A stretch of DNA of 64,000 nt, from NCBI GenBank assembly GCA_015179025.1, contig WHUX01000041.1, positions 62,001-126,000 of the forward strand, written 5' to 3'. The number at the start of each line of letters is the position of its first letter. Within the stretch, counting starts at the first letter, position 1. The notes beneath the pieces are model-generated. The model was not told where the DNA came from, did no database searches, and saw only the letters and a list, made by a program, of their open reading frames with translations. This document shows, in pieces, positions 49,576-61,800 of the stretch. This DNA is from Terfezia claveryi. Taxonomy: Eukaryota > Ascomycota > Pezizomycetes > Pezizales > Pezizaceae. A program made the translations under genes and the position numbers.

Positions 49576-50148
49576 CACGGCCCACCAAGCTCTTAAAGTT
49601 ATTCACATGAGTGCTTAGAGTTATTCACATGAGTGTAGGGAATGACGGCATCGTCAGCAGAAGTTAATATGCAGTACTTATAGGCCTGGGCACGAGCCTC
49701 CTTGGAAAATGACGAGCCGCCTCGAGCGTACTGTAGGAAATACTCTCGCCTGTGTCCAGAAAGAGAAAGTGACGGTATACTGGGATAAACTGGGATTATG
49801 CAAGGATTACCGGGAGGGAAAGTGACGGTGCTAAAGAGCACATATAAGCGGACGAAACGCACCTACTTAGATAGATTTTGAAGAGCGAGTACTAGGACCA
49901 TAGTATTAGGACTATAGCGATATCTAGATCACTCTGTTGATATACTGAATATACACACACGTAGCCCCCCAGGCTCGGCTCGAGCAGGCTGGTAAGCTCG
50001 AGGCGGCCGTCATTTTCCAAGGATGCTCGAGCGGACTGTGTCTCAAGTATTGCATATTAACTTCTGCTGGCGATGCCGCGATTCCCTACACTCTTAGGAA
50101 TAACCCTAAGCACTTATGTGAATAACTTTAAGAGCTTGGTGGGCCGTG
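49576..50148. mobile_element. 573-bp fold-back element with ~165-bp inverted arms
   Basis: The left arm starts cacggcccaccaagctctta at 49576. The right arm ends as its reverse complement at 50148. Further landmarks pair across the arms: agaagttaatatgca, ccttggaaaatgacg, and cctcgagc. Arms are roughly 80% identical and separated by ~240 bases. The left arm has an internal duplication of gttattcacatgagtg. No coding and no clear target-site duplication. It is a MITE-like or foldback transposon. Confidence 0.82.
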
Positions 50149-50756
50149 ACACCGAACCGAGATATGTATGGAGTAAAGGGACAACACAAGGCCCGAGTAC
50201 AAATCACGGGGCACCCTATAATAAAATTAATAGAATTGAAGAAAATAATGACCAAATATACCAACCATTGACATTCATAAACCTAGCTATATACATAGCT
50301 GACAAACACTGTTTCGTCGCATCTACAAGCGATTATTTCCATAATAAACAGAAACTTCTCTTCTGTTACTGAAATCAAATCCATCACTACAAATTCTTCT
50401 GTACCTTCTGTTCGATCATCCGGAGAGACAATCACCTTCTCACTATGTAACTATATAGTCTTTCTTCTATCCTCGTCCGATAATCTCTGATTATTGGTGA
50501 TAATTCCATAATTATGATTACAAGAATCATGGCGATAGCGGGAAACAGTCGTAAAGCACTCTAAGGCCCGTCATACGAGTAGTAGAGGAGGTATGCCAGG
50601 GATTTAAATTGAATATGATAGATATACTTATGCTTGAAGTCCATTTACTAGCGGGTTGATACGGCACTAATAGTCTATACACGCACAGGCATTACAAAAT
50701 AACTATATATATGGCCTCAGGGTAGGCCCCTCGGAGGGTTTGTGCTACAAAAATCC

Positions 50757-51340
50757 TCACCCAATATGCGGGTGGTTAGAAAGGGTTCTCCATTTACCTA
50801 CTGAGAATGTTTTTGAGTATACTCCAAATACGATCAATGAAGTTGAGATTTGGTGAGTTTGCTGGCCAAGGCAGTCTGCGGACTCCATGTTGCAGGCGGT
50901 GTAGTGGATGTATGACTTGGGCCTCCATCTTTCATCACTTCTAATGATTTGATTGATGAAAGAAGTGGTTGGTCCTAGAACCTCCTCGCAATATTCCTTG
51001 TCCAAACCCAATTGGTCCTTATCATGTATTCTTCCTGCTGCAGTTCCCTTTTGAGTTTGAACTAAAAGTGGATGATATCCATATCCAACTAATAACCCCC
51101 CCCCAAAAAAAAAGAAGTATGTGCATTCTGAAATGCTGGAGCAATGGATCTTTTATCATATTTGATGAATTTGGACTCAAGGCATTGACCTAATAAGGTT
51201 AGTATAGATCTTGGCATTAAACATTTTCTTCGACCTGTTGTTGCTTTTTTTTTTTTTTCGTTCAATACTGTTTGCTGCTGTGCGGGGAACCCTGTTTTAT
51301 TTGCAATCGCTTGCTGGGGGAAGCCCAAAATATTGTACAA
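50757..51340 (-). mobile_element. Second Tc1-like transposase relic
   Basis: On the minus strand, 50800-50880 encodes LPWPANSPNLNFIDRIWSIL, the Tc1-family C-terminal catalytic block in degraded form. An upstream frame-shifted piece (VLGPTTSFINQI) fits the preceding region of such transposases. The part to 51340 may hold the N-terminal region but is not certain. Stops and slips make it non-functional. Confidence 0.75.
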
Positions 51341-53031
51341 CTAATTAACTGTTATTCATGTGTATTGACATAGGAGGGCAAGCCATTGAATCACATAGTT
51401 CATAGTTGACACATGGGAGAACACAATGTTAAAAAAATTTCCCGCTATGGGTAATAAGGATTACTATTTGGATATGCATACTATGCGGATTAAGGTAACG
51501 AATCACCCCCGCAATTCCTTCCCGCTTCTCCAAATCTCCCTTCCTTCCAAGCGCATAGTCCGTCCTCGCATCCTTCACAGCCCTACACATTCCTATGGCG
51601 CCACACGGCTCACTCCTCTGGCAAAAGAACAGAAGCTCTGTGTAAATAGGTCTTTTAATTTCGGTGAGGAGTTCAGGAATTTATATCGCGACAGTCTCGG
51701 ACCTGCCGCCTGAAGCTTAACACAGTTTATGAGACTGTCATATTTACTTCTTAGAAATAGCATGCGTCAAGTACTTCAAAAACGAAAAGGCGAATTGATT
51801 ACCACTGATTACCACTGACTACCACCTCAAGGTATAGGTCAATTTGGTCATTGATGCCCTGCACTAGAGCCCACATCTAAGTGAGTAGCAAGAGCTACTG
51901 TAAGGTACATACTGTATGTATATAAGGAAGTGCCCTGGACTCGACAACCGTCAAAGAGTAGCAAATACTCGAATATGAACCTGGTAAGAGAAGGCTACGG
52001 TAGATATGTAGTTGCAGAGACAGTGGCCGATTATACCTAACACCAACAATTCACTTAATATCCGATAAGTATATCGTGACTGCTAGCTTTTGAGTAGCAT
52101 TTGTTGCTGCTCAAGCTTAGCAGGTAGATGCTATATCTCATATCTCAATTTCGTGAATACATAGTTTCTACGTAGAAGAGATGTATACTAACCAAGCTGC
52201 TATTTCACTACACCTTAATCTAGATACACGCTTCGCGCGCGTGCTAGAATACCTAATCGGGTAATTTCCGCCAGGCCCAAATCGATACCTGGCCTCGGCT
52301 CTTGCCTTTTTAAGTTAGACGCGATATTACCGAGCGTTGTCGTTGGATTATGCTTATTGAGAGACATTCCGTGCATGTTCTATTTTTACTTATAGTATCT
52401 ACCTTGGTATCATCACATCTGTGGTCTTGGCAACTACATGGCTCTGCCTGAAGCACTTACCGGTACGTCAAGGGACCAAAATCTCACTGGGAGAGCTCAC
52501 GTTTGGCAATATCCACTCGCTCTGGCAATTACCAAGTACCCAGCAGAGACGGTCAGGGGGGCATGGTACTATAGTAAGGCTCATGGTTATTCACGTGCAC
52601 GGCTTACGAGAGATACATTAATATTTGGTACTTACACTCTTACCGCGGCGCTTCATGTAGACAGACCAAACTCCTCAAAACAACTGTCTGCGGGTGAAAC
52701 GCGTGAGAGGCCCGAGCCAGAGCGCCGAAACACTCCGCCACTCAAACAGCGCAGTGCGCATCCAAGTGTCAGCGGGCATCTGCGTAATGAGAAACTCGGT
52801 TTAAGCTTAATTGACCTTTGGCCTCCGTTTCTGTTGTGGAGCATTTCTATACCGGGCAGCCTTGTATCCATTCCCGGCCAGGCCCGGTGAAGGTGTCGCA
52901 CCGTTTCCATCGGCCATACAGTCAGAACCAAACTCGAGTCTGGAAATCCAGAGCCGCACATGCATATTCATGCTTACCGGTAGCAAAAAGGCACCTACAA
53001 ACATGATGTAGATGTCGTTGAGGGCATGGGA
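51341..53031. other. Intergenic, no gene recognised
   Basis: Several overlapping frames of up to ~150 codons lie at 52420-53090 on both strands, without recognised domains; none was called. Confidence 0.4.
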
Positions 53032-53040
53032 TATATAATA
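53032..53040 (+). promoter_or_regulatory. Candidate TATA box of the secreted repeat-protein gene
   Basis: TATATAATA is followed by a long CT-rich stretch (53041-53130). That is the usual look of a strongly expressed ascomycete promoter. It lies ~500 bases before the ATG, so a long leader or a leader intron would be needed. Confidence 0.35.
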
Positions 53041-53537
53041 CCCCTCCCGCCTCACTCCATCAGCTTCTCTTCCATCCACACATTCACTCACTCACAGCTA
53101 TTCAGCCTGCATCCGCAGTCCCTTCCTACTCCCTCTTTACATTCTTTTTCTACAGGGCTGGTACCTGCTTCGTTGATATCTCTTTGATAGAGGTTTTTTG
53201 TTATATTTCACGCTCATTAGTATTGACCAGATACACCGCTACGATATTTTGAGTTTATATTCTCTGTTGATTGCGAAAGGCAGAACCACGGTCTCTCATT
53301 TTCATTCTGACAATAGTTTCAACGACTCGAGGGTTGAATTGTGTGGAAGCAGAAGCCCCACTATCCGGGTTTTGGCAATAGCCATACCACACTCAGCACA
53401 GCATAACAATAAATCCGCCAACAGCAACACAGCAGCATATTACGATTTCTCAGACTCACGAAGAGACCAGAACTAATCAATAACGCCCTCACTTTAATAC
53501 CCTAAAACCTCATCTCCATCCACTAAGCTCAACAATC

Positions 53538-54504
53538 ATGCAACTCAAACCCACAACAGCCGCTGCATTCGCTGCATTCGCCTTGCTGCTACCACTACCG
53601 TCACCGCCGCTCCTTTCCGCTCCAATACCAGAACCGACGTCGAATTTGTTGAACGTTCAGTCACTGGCGAATCCGCTTACAAGGCATATGAGTATCCACC
53701 ATCCAGGCCCATCGAGCGCCGTAACCCCAAGAAAGTGAAGACGCCAAAGGCGCCTAAGCCACCAAAGCCACCAAAGGAGCCAAAAGAACAGGGACCGGGA
53801 TTGCTTGAGAAGATTGCCCCGGGAGGGATCGTTTCACCGGTAAATATCCCGGTTGCACCCATCAATATCCCCATCCCAGGGACCAAACAGCCAGTACCGG
53901 TGGATACGACGGTGCCGACGGATACTACAACGGATACCACAACGGATACCACGACTGATCCTAGCACTGATACTACGACGGATACTACGGTGCCGGTGGA
54001 TGACACTACAGTACCGGTGGATGATACTACAGTACCGGTGGATGACACTACGATGCCGGTGGATGACACTACAGTGCCGGTAGATGAAACTACAGTGCCG
54101 GTGGATGACACTACATGCCGGTGGATGACACGACGGTGCCGGTGGATGACACTACGGTACCAGTGGATGACACTACGGTACCAGTGGATGACACTACGGT
54201 ACCGGTGGATGATACTACGGTACCGGTGGATGATACTACGGTGCCAACGAATGATACTACGGTGCCCACAGCTGACACAACAATGCCGAAAGACGACACA
54301 AATAATACTACAGTTCCAACAGATGACAGTACAGTGCCAACCGAGGATCCTCCAGTCGAGAACACGCCCTCAAGCACCACCGACCCAACCACCCCTCCCG
54401 CTCCAAGCACCACTTCCGCCCCCGGCAAGGACAAACAGCCAGGGATCATCGACAAGGTCAAGGGTATTTGGAACAAGGTCAAGAACACATTCGGGGGGAA
54501 TTAA
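53538..54504 (+). CDS. Secreted Pro/Lys-rich protein with tandem VPVDDTT heptads, frame broken twice
   Basis: The ATG at 53538 opens a signal peptide (MQLKPTTAAAFAAFA) whose natural continuation lies one frame over after ~53583. A second slip is at 54115/54116. With one extra base at each place the product is ~322 residues. Order: signal peptide; a short region with VEFVERSVTGESAY; a KAPKPPKPPKEPKE basic proline tract; GLLEKIAPGG; Thr/Asp-rich TDTT repeats; 14 heptads VPVDDTT and variants; a Ser/Thr/Pro linker; and a Lys-rich amphipathic tail (IIDKVKGIWNKVKNTFGGN). No Cys-rich effector fold and no GPI signal. It looks like a cell-wall-associated or apoplastic secreted protein; no family is recognised. 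The heptad array itself shows that the second slip is a missing base. Confidence 0.7.
53990..54282 (+). repeat. 21-bp coding minisatellite, 14 units
   Basis: Units of gtgccggtggatgacactac plus one base, with silent variation (gta/gtg, acg/aca). The array is 293 bases, exactly one base short of 14 x 21. The shortfall is a missing g at 54115/54116 (acatgcc instead of acagtgcc). Confidence 0.9.
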
Positions 54505-55876
54505 ATAAACCCACTTGACGAATTTCTTCATCGTCGTGGTAATTGTGTGCTGATGGGAGGTATATAGGTCTGTCGCATTAAGATCATGCGCGTCTTCTCG
54601 AACTGGTTTTCGATAGTCTCTCATCTGGCAATTTTTCTGTTTTCGGGTTTTCGATAATGGTATTAACAGCATATTTATTGTTTTCCGTCTCTTCGGCGCG
54701 AAACTATCTTCATTCATTTGGCAGAGCAGCGCTTGGAGCTGGAGCGGTTTTCACATTCTTTACATTGGCGTTCTCATAAAGTCGCTTAGATCTGGACAGT
54801 TCACTCTGGGCTTTGATACGGCGCAAAATCGAAATTTGATATCCTAAGGCCCGATACGATATGAGCACTAAATTACTATACTGGTATAGGAGGTCCGTAT
54901 GAGATGGATTATTTTAGTGTTTGTGGAGTGGGTTGGTTGATGTCAATGATGTTGTACTTTAGGCCTTTCGTTACTACTGTCTTCTTGATATCGTGATTTT
55001 TTGTTGCTGCTGACTACTTAGTTAGTGCTTGTTGGGAATGATTTGTAGTTTTGATGTGCTATGCTGCTTTTTTGGATTAGGTATATAGGTGCATGGTTTT
55101 TATGGGATTGGAACCTGATTTGAAGTTTGTTATATGGTATACTGTACGTTTGAAAAAAATTATCTGCGGCAGAATTGAGAGAAAATTCAGGACACAATAA
55201 AGCATATATGTCTTTTCAGAAGTTCCCCTTTGTAACGTTGCTAGCTTAAAGTACTTTTGATGGTGGATGCATAAGGTTAACGTTGTCCACAATAGGATTG
55301 TATTCATATCAATTACGTGGCCAAAAAATATTCATAACCAAACATAGGGTAGAGCTCAGGGTAACAGGGAGAGCGATTGTTCGGGAATAATAAACTCAGA
55401 TATCATTCTCAGATCTCCGTAAAGAAAAAAAAAAAAAAAAAAAAATGCAAGCCAAGGGTATACGACCTACCTAGGTTATTTAGGGCTATCCTGATTGAAC
55501 GCAGATTTTGCGAGTGACTTTCGCATGTTTGTGAAAAGCTCCGATTCCTCAGCTCTTGCTTGGGATGTGTGTCACACACACACAGCGCCAAGCCTCCCGT
55601 CCCCCCAGGGATCTGAGCTATCTATCTTATCAACAGAACCTGACCTGAACCAAAAGAGCCTGAGTAATATATATACTGCTCACGATGTAAAAAAAATAAG
55701 GAATAAGGCTGCTTTTAGTATTACCCCTCCCATCTACATACTTCTTTGAACAAAATTAGATTACAAAAGGTGAAATATATGCCAACATCAAGCAAGCAAA
55801 ACCAACAATACAATGTCCACCAAACGCCATAGATATACACAAAATCGCAACTAAAAGTGAACCCTCTCCTCAGCAT
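54505..55876. other. Intergenic, no gene recognised
   Basis: This separates the plus-strand repeat-protein gene from the 3' end of SOF1 (convergent). T/A-rich with an A22 run near 55423. Short frames only. Confidence 0.45.
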
Positions 55877-57431
55877 TTACTGCTCCTTTCCCAACACCAT
55901 CTTCTCTCTCTCTGGCACCCTCCTTACCTCCCCTTTCTTACTATGTTTCCTGACATTCTCCTCTCTCCTCTTGATCGCGCTAATCTCCTCTTTCTTAATC
56001 TCCGCCGCCTTTTTGACTACCTTCGGAACCTATCCATCCCCACACACACATAAGAATTCCTCCAAAATATCCAAACCCGGGGGGAAGGGGGAAACGTACA
56101 TGTCTATGTCTATCAATCCTTTTAATCTCAGGCATATGCTTATACCTCTCCCTAAGCGCATCATCATACTCTCTCTTCTCCCTTTCTCGGGCGGAGAGAA
56201 TCCGGGATCGGTCAGATGCCTGCGAGCGCCAGAGGCGGATGTTGCCGTCATCAGAACCTGAGAGGAGGTATTTTGTGTCGGGGGAGAATTTGGCGGAGAA
56301 GACACTGCACACATAAAAAAATTAGTGTATCACAGTAATATTTATCTCCCTAGACGGGGCGGAGTCCACACATACCGTTGCATTCGTTTCGTGTGATAAA
56401 TGTCCCTGGAGTGACCTTCTCTCGCGCGGAAAATCCTAATTGTCCGGTCGTACGAGGCCGTGACGAGTTCTTCTCCGGTAGGAGAGTAGTCTACGTCCAT
56501 CACCGCAGCGACATGGCCCTTAAGCACGTTCAATGCTCGATTGAGTTTTCTCATGTCGAAGATGTACACATTATGGTCTTCATTCGCCGCCGCGAAATTA
56601 AACGCTTCCATTGGATTCCAGCAGATAGAGTTTGTTCTGAGTGTTGTGTAAAGTTTATGTAAGGGCGAATTTGTGCGGAGATCATAGAATATAAGTGATC
56701 GGTCGTGACCTGACGATGCGAGGATGCTGGTTTCAGTTTGATTAAACCGCACACAGGAGAGTGTATCTGTTCCGAAAGTAAGATTTGAGATTGGATTTTC
56801 CCTAGAGATATCCCAGATGGAGATAGTTGAGGATGCAGTCGCAAAGGTAGGAGTTGTGCGGTGATGGGTAATACTATTGAACGACTCCGCGCCTAGATAT
56901 GTCGTCACGGGAGTCGTACTCGAACTTGTCGAATTTGGATCCCAGAGTTTCACCGTTTTATCCACACCGCACGAGAGGAGTCGTTGATCAATAGCAGAGT
57001 AATCTGCAGAAGTAGCGGTGAACGTTAACCCCATGACCATACCCTGGTGGGCTTTATATGTAGCGGCCTCTTTCCGGTCTACGAGATTCCAAATTTTGAC
57101 TTCCCCGTCGCCGGAACCAGAGGCGAGGCGGGTGAGGGAGGTGGGGTCTTTGCAGAGGGTATAGACCCCATCGATGTGCCCGTTGCCGAGTTGGCCGAGG
57201 AAGGGCTGGGCGAACATCCGTGTGAGTTTGGTGGCGTTGAGGGCACGGGTGTATTCGCGGGCTTTGGAGAAGGGGTGTTGTGAGGGATCGAGGTTTCGGG
57301 GGAGGGGCGCGGAAGAGCCAGGGGGGAGGTAGGTTGTGGTTGAGCGGGAGAGGGGTTTGATTCTCTGCACAGAGAGGATTAGTATTTGAGGACTGAAGAA
57401 TTCGGAACAAAGTGGCTGGACATACGACCAT
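55877..57431 (-). CDS. SOF1: U3 snoRNP / SSU processome WD-repeat protein Sof1 (DCAF13 orthologue)
   Basis: Four exons on the minus strand, 57426-57431, 56376-57364, 56100-56304 and 55877-56029, encode 450 residues. Introns are GTATGT, GTATGT and GTACGT types. The first exon is only ATGGTC, which gives the family N-terminus MVRIKPLSRST. Then come YLPPGS, PRNLDPSQHPFSKAREYTRA and ALNATKLTRMFAQPFLGQL, all typical of Sof1. Seven WD repeats follow, for example GSGDGEVKIWNL, SCGVDKTVKLWD, ASYDRTIRIFR and SGSDDGNIRLWR. The conserved Sof1 tail is ERYKHMPEIKRIDRHRH, VPKVVKKAAEIKKEEI and REENVRKHSKKGEVRRV. It works in the nucleolus in 18S rRNA processing. Length matches family members (~445-490). The frame is intact. 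It is divergently placed to VPS18. Confidence 0.96.
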
Positions 57432-58846
57432 GATGGGCAATTATTTGGGGTTGTGGGGGATTGGCTGGAGGAAGTTGAGTTGAAGGATAGAGCTCAACTA
57501 TCACCAGATTACTTGGAGTTGCAAAAAAATGTTAGAGTTTCCAACAGCGCCAAGATTTCACCACTAGCGCAACAGGACTTGTTTGCCAAGATGCCGGTTG
57601 CTATGCGACGATCGAACAGAGGCCACGAAACAAAATCCTCAATATCTAAGCCAGAAACGAGGATAATTCCCCCAAAGTGGAGGATGAAGAGGAGGGCGGA
57701 AATGTAGATTCTAACGATGAGGGTGCAAAGGGGGGTGAAGGGGGAAGCCGAAGAATTATGATCCCTTTGCCATTGATCGAGTATGGGATCTCGGAGTCGC
57801 GTGCTATGGCTGAGCGTCTCCGAGACGGTCGAGGGATTGGAGCACTCCATACAGGTTTCCGAGGTATAGACTCAGTTCAATCTCTCACTTTGTGACACAG
57901 GAATTGCTCCCTCGTCACATTTAGGCTCTTGTTGGATTTTGTACGACAATCCTCTGACTTCAACATAGATTTGAAAAGAAAGTTTACTCGATATTATCTA
58001 CCTTATTAATTTGATTTACTCTCTCATCATAGACCTAGTTAGTTCTATATATGAGTACTGAACTAAGAATAATATTAATAATTATCTCATATCTTGTGCA
58101 CTCTATGATGCACGCCAGAGACCCAGCTTGCGGGCATACATGAGCATCTTGAACTTTTGGTTCTGGGAGATTGGATTACCCTGAAGGAAAATATACTGCA
58201 CAGCCTGTCTTGAAATTGCATGATCAAGTACATAGCTCGAGTACTCCTCGAATAGGTACTGTACCTAGGTACACTTTACCTAGTTACACTTCTGTTGTAC
58301 ATACATAGGACTCCCATAGCATACCAACGAGGCTACGCCAGATTGTTTGTTGTGGGGAAATCAGTCGTTGCCCTGGGACAACCGCCGCTCTTGGCAGAAG
58401 CCCTTGGCGGCCTCATTGGAACGAAATAGGCGCCGCCAAACTAGAACAACACGAACGTTCATGAGCTGTTGTAAATGGTACAGTTGATCGATCACCTGCG
58501 CTGTTTCGTTCATTGGTCCTGTGTTTTCCCGTACAGGCTACACGCACAGAAACCAAAAGTGCCACCAAGCTCTAGGTACCGGTAAGCAGACTGAACAGTA
58601 TTGTGGTCAGACCCGTTGGCATTGTTGCCCTCCAGCTGGACCGGCATATCTGATTCAATACTGCAAGAGAGGCGATCACCCTGCACTGATATCATCTATT
58701 CACATAATTCAGCTCGATCCTCTACTGTACCATTATTTTTCAGATTACAGCTATCTTACCCGGGTCGGCGCAAAAGCAATTGCAGGATTCTCGTGAACGT
58801 TAACGTCAACTCGGAATTGCCAGGGCCTCGCAATCCCACCGGAATT
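57432..58846. other. Divergent intergenic region between SOF1 and VPS18
   Basis: It should hold both promoters. Frames at 57453-57707 (+) and 57509-57850 (-) overlap each other and lack domains, so neither was called. No clear TATA box near either start, as is usual for housekeeping genes. Confidence 0.45.
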
Positions 58847-61800
58847 ATGGCATTCGATCCGTCATATGGGCTCGGGGGATTTGTTGCCTCAACCCCTGCA
58901 AATATACCGGACTTTGGAGCTGATCTTGAACCGATCTTCAATCTTGAGCGTGTGGGTCTCGAGTTTCAAATAGCCTCAGATTTTGTAGCAGTCCAGGTCG
59001 CCAATAATGTCATAATCCTAGCTCTTGCTTCAAATCGATTACTGCGGATAGACCTTCACAATCCGCAAGATGTAGATGGTACCCCCCCCCCAACCCCAAC
59101 CCGCGACCTGGCCGTCTGGGTATCTCTGATTTTGGGACCGTAGCTGATTCAAAGGAGTGGGAACATAGATGTGGATCTTCCAAAGAAAGTGAACGAGGTT
59201 GGAACAATACGGAATATCTTCCTGGATCCTACCGCAAGTCACTTGCTTATTACTACGACACACGGGGAAAATTTCTATTTGCATTCTCGAGCTACAAAAG
59301 CTAGGTACCTAAATAGGCTGAAGGGAGTGGTTATTGAGTCCGTAGCTTGGAGTCCCGCTCAACCGACCACCTCCACTCGGGAAATTCTGTTGGGGACACA
59401 GGATGGAACGGTCTATGAATGCTATATTGAGGCGTCGGAGGAGTTTATGAGAAGGGATGAGAGATATATGAAACAGGTGTTAAAAGTACAGGACGGACAG
59501 CCGATAACGGGGGTATATGTGGATGCCCTGCCGGGGCAAATGGATCTCCGGCGAGTAATCGTCACAACTCCGACAAAAATAATGCATTTTGTTGGAAAAA
59601 TAAGCAGGCATGGCCATGATATCGCACCTATATTTACCAAGTTTTTCGAGTCCGAAGTAGCAAGTACGAATCTCGAATGTTTGTCCCGGAGGAAAAGGCT
59701 AATGTGCTCTCAGGTGTTCAAGAGTTCAAAGAGCCTTCGTCAAGGTCCTATAGTATGCTTTCAATATCTCCAGAGCCGAAGGATGACTATGGTGGAGAGA
59801 GATATTATGCCTGGCTTTCTTCTACTGGAGTGTACCACGGCACCCTGTATACAGCGCCTGCGACGTCCGATCTTGGGACAAGAGTGTTTGCGGGCTCCAA
59901 GCTATTGACAAAATCAGCCCTCCCCAATGTGAAGGGTGAGATTACCTCAATTGCACTCACACACTGGCATATCCTCATACTATGTGGGAGTACCGTATAT
60001 GCAGTCAGCAAGCTAGATGACAGTGTCGTATTCCAGGAGGATGTGTCGGATGTTTGTACTAAAATTCTTGGGATTTGTATGGACCCCAAAAATAGCACAT
60101 ATTGGGTCTCTACTAGTGAGTCAATATACGAGATTCTGGAAACTAAGGAAGATCGGGATGTATGGAGGCTGAAGATGGCGGATAAGTCTTTTGATGAAGC
60201 CTATAGATATGCAGAGGTACGCTCTGTAATAAACCGAAGTTCTTGCAGAATAATACTGATCCCCGTTTCCAGACCCCTCATCAAAAAGATACTGTAGCTG
60301 TAGCTCAGGGTGATCACCTTGCAGCCCAAGGCCTATACATTGAAGCTGCTGCTGTATATGGCAAAAGCAGTAAATCATTTGAGGAGGTTTGCTTAACATT
60401 CCTGGATAATAACGAACCTGACGCACTCCGAAAATATCTTCTTACTAAACTCGCCTCTCTCAAGAAGTCGGTATGTTCGATTCTGACCCACTATAGATTT
60501 GGCCTACTGACCACGTAGTAGCAAATCATGCAAAGAATTATGATCGCGAGTTGGTTAATTGAGGTTTTCATGTCGAAACTAAACACACTTGATGATACTA
60601 TCTCGACAAAAGCGGAACTAAATATGGGCGGTGAGACCCAAGCAAAGGCTCAGCTTGCTCAGGTTAGGGCGGAATACCAGGAGTTTATCAATAAATACAA
60701 GGGGGACCTGGACCGTGACACCACTTATGAGATTGTTTCTAGTCATGGCAGGCGCGAAGAACTTCTATACTATGCAACAAGCATCAACGATTACAGCTAT
60801 GTCCTGGCGTATTGGATACAACGAGAAAAGTGGCTTGAGGCGCTAGATGTTTTGAAAAGACAGGTGGATCCGGAGATGTTTTACAAGTACTCTTCTGTAT
60901 TAATGACAGGGGCACCGATGGATACTGTCAATATTCTGATGCGGCAGTCTAATCTCAATCCTCGGCATCTTATACCAGCAATGCTGAATTATAATAAGGA
61001 CACAATGGTGCCATTAAGTCAGGTATGTGAACTTTCAAGCATAATTTTCACAGTTACTAATTGCAACAGAACCAAGCTGTTCGGTATCTACAATATGTAA
61101 TCAACCAAGTTGGCAATAACGACGCAGCGGTCCATAATACCCTGATAAGTATATACGCCAGTCATATATCCAAGGACGAGACAGCATTGCTGTCATACCT
61201 AGAATCTCATGCAGCAGACTCTCAATACGATGCGGACTTTGCGCTCAGGCTTTGTATCCAATATGGTCATGTGCAAAGCTGTGTTCATATATACTCGTCT
61301 ATGGGGCAATACTACCAAGCCGTTGAACTGGCCCTCAAACACAAAAACGTCGAATTGGCTAGTATTGTGGCTGATCGGCCTGAGGAGGATCCTGTGTTGA
61401 GGAAGAAGTTATGGTTGGCTGTTGCAAAAGAGGTGATCTCACAGAGCGAGGGAATCAAGACGTGAGTTGCTAGTTTGCATGGGGGTGAATCATGGCTAAT
61501 CCCCCATAGTGCCATCGAGTTCCTGAAACAGTGTGAATTGCTCAAAATCGAAGATTTAATACCGTTCTTCCCTGATTTTGTAGTAATAGATGACTTTAAG
61601 GTTAGTATAATCCTATTCGTACACTGTATCTGTCACAGACTAACGCAACAATTCAGGAGGAGATATGTTCGGCATTGGAAGAGTACAGCAGACACATTGA
61701 CATGCTTAAGAAAGAAATGGACGAGTCAGCGCAGACCGCCGAGAACATTCGAAATGACATTCTTGCCCTTGATACACGATATGCCATTGTTGAGCCCGGT

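Noticed and set aside
52420..53091. Several overlapping frames of up to 150 codons on both strands
   Set aside because: No domain or coding signature, and the region lies just upstream of a TATA/CT-rich promoter-like stretch.
57453..57850. Opposed small frames between SOF1 and VPS18
   Set aside because: They overlap each other on opposite strands and sit in a divergent promoter region; one has a hydrophobic stretch but no other support.
59664..59713. Frameshift in VPS18
   Set aside because: The frame change is fully explained by a 50-nt gtacga...ctcag intron with a GCTAATG branch site, and the spliced protein matches the family there.
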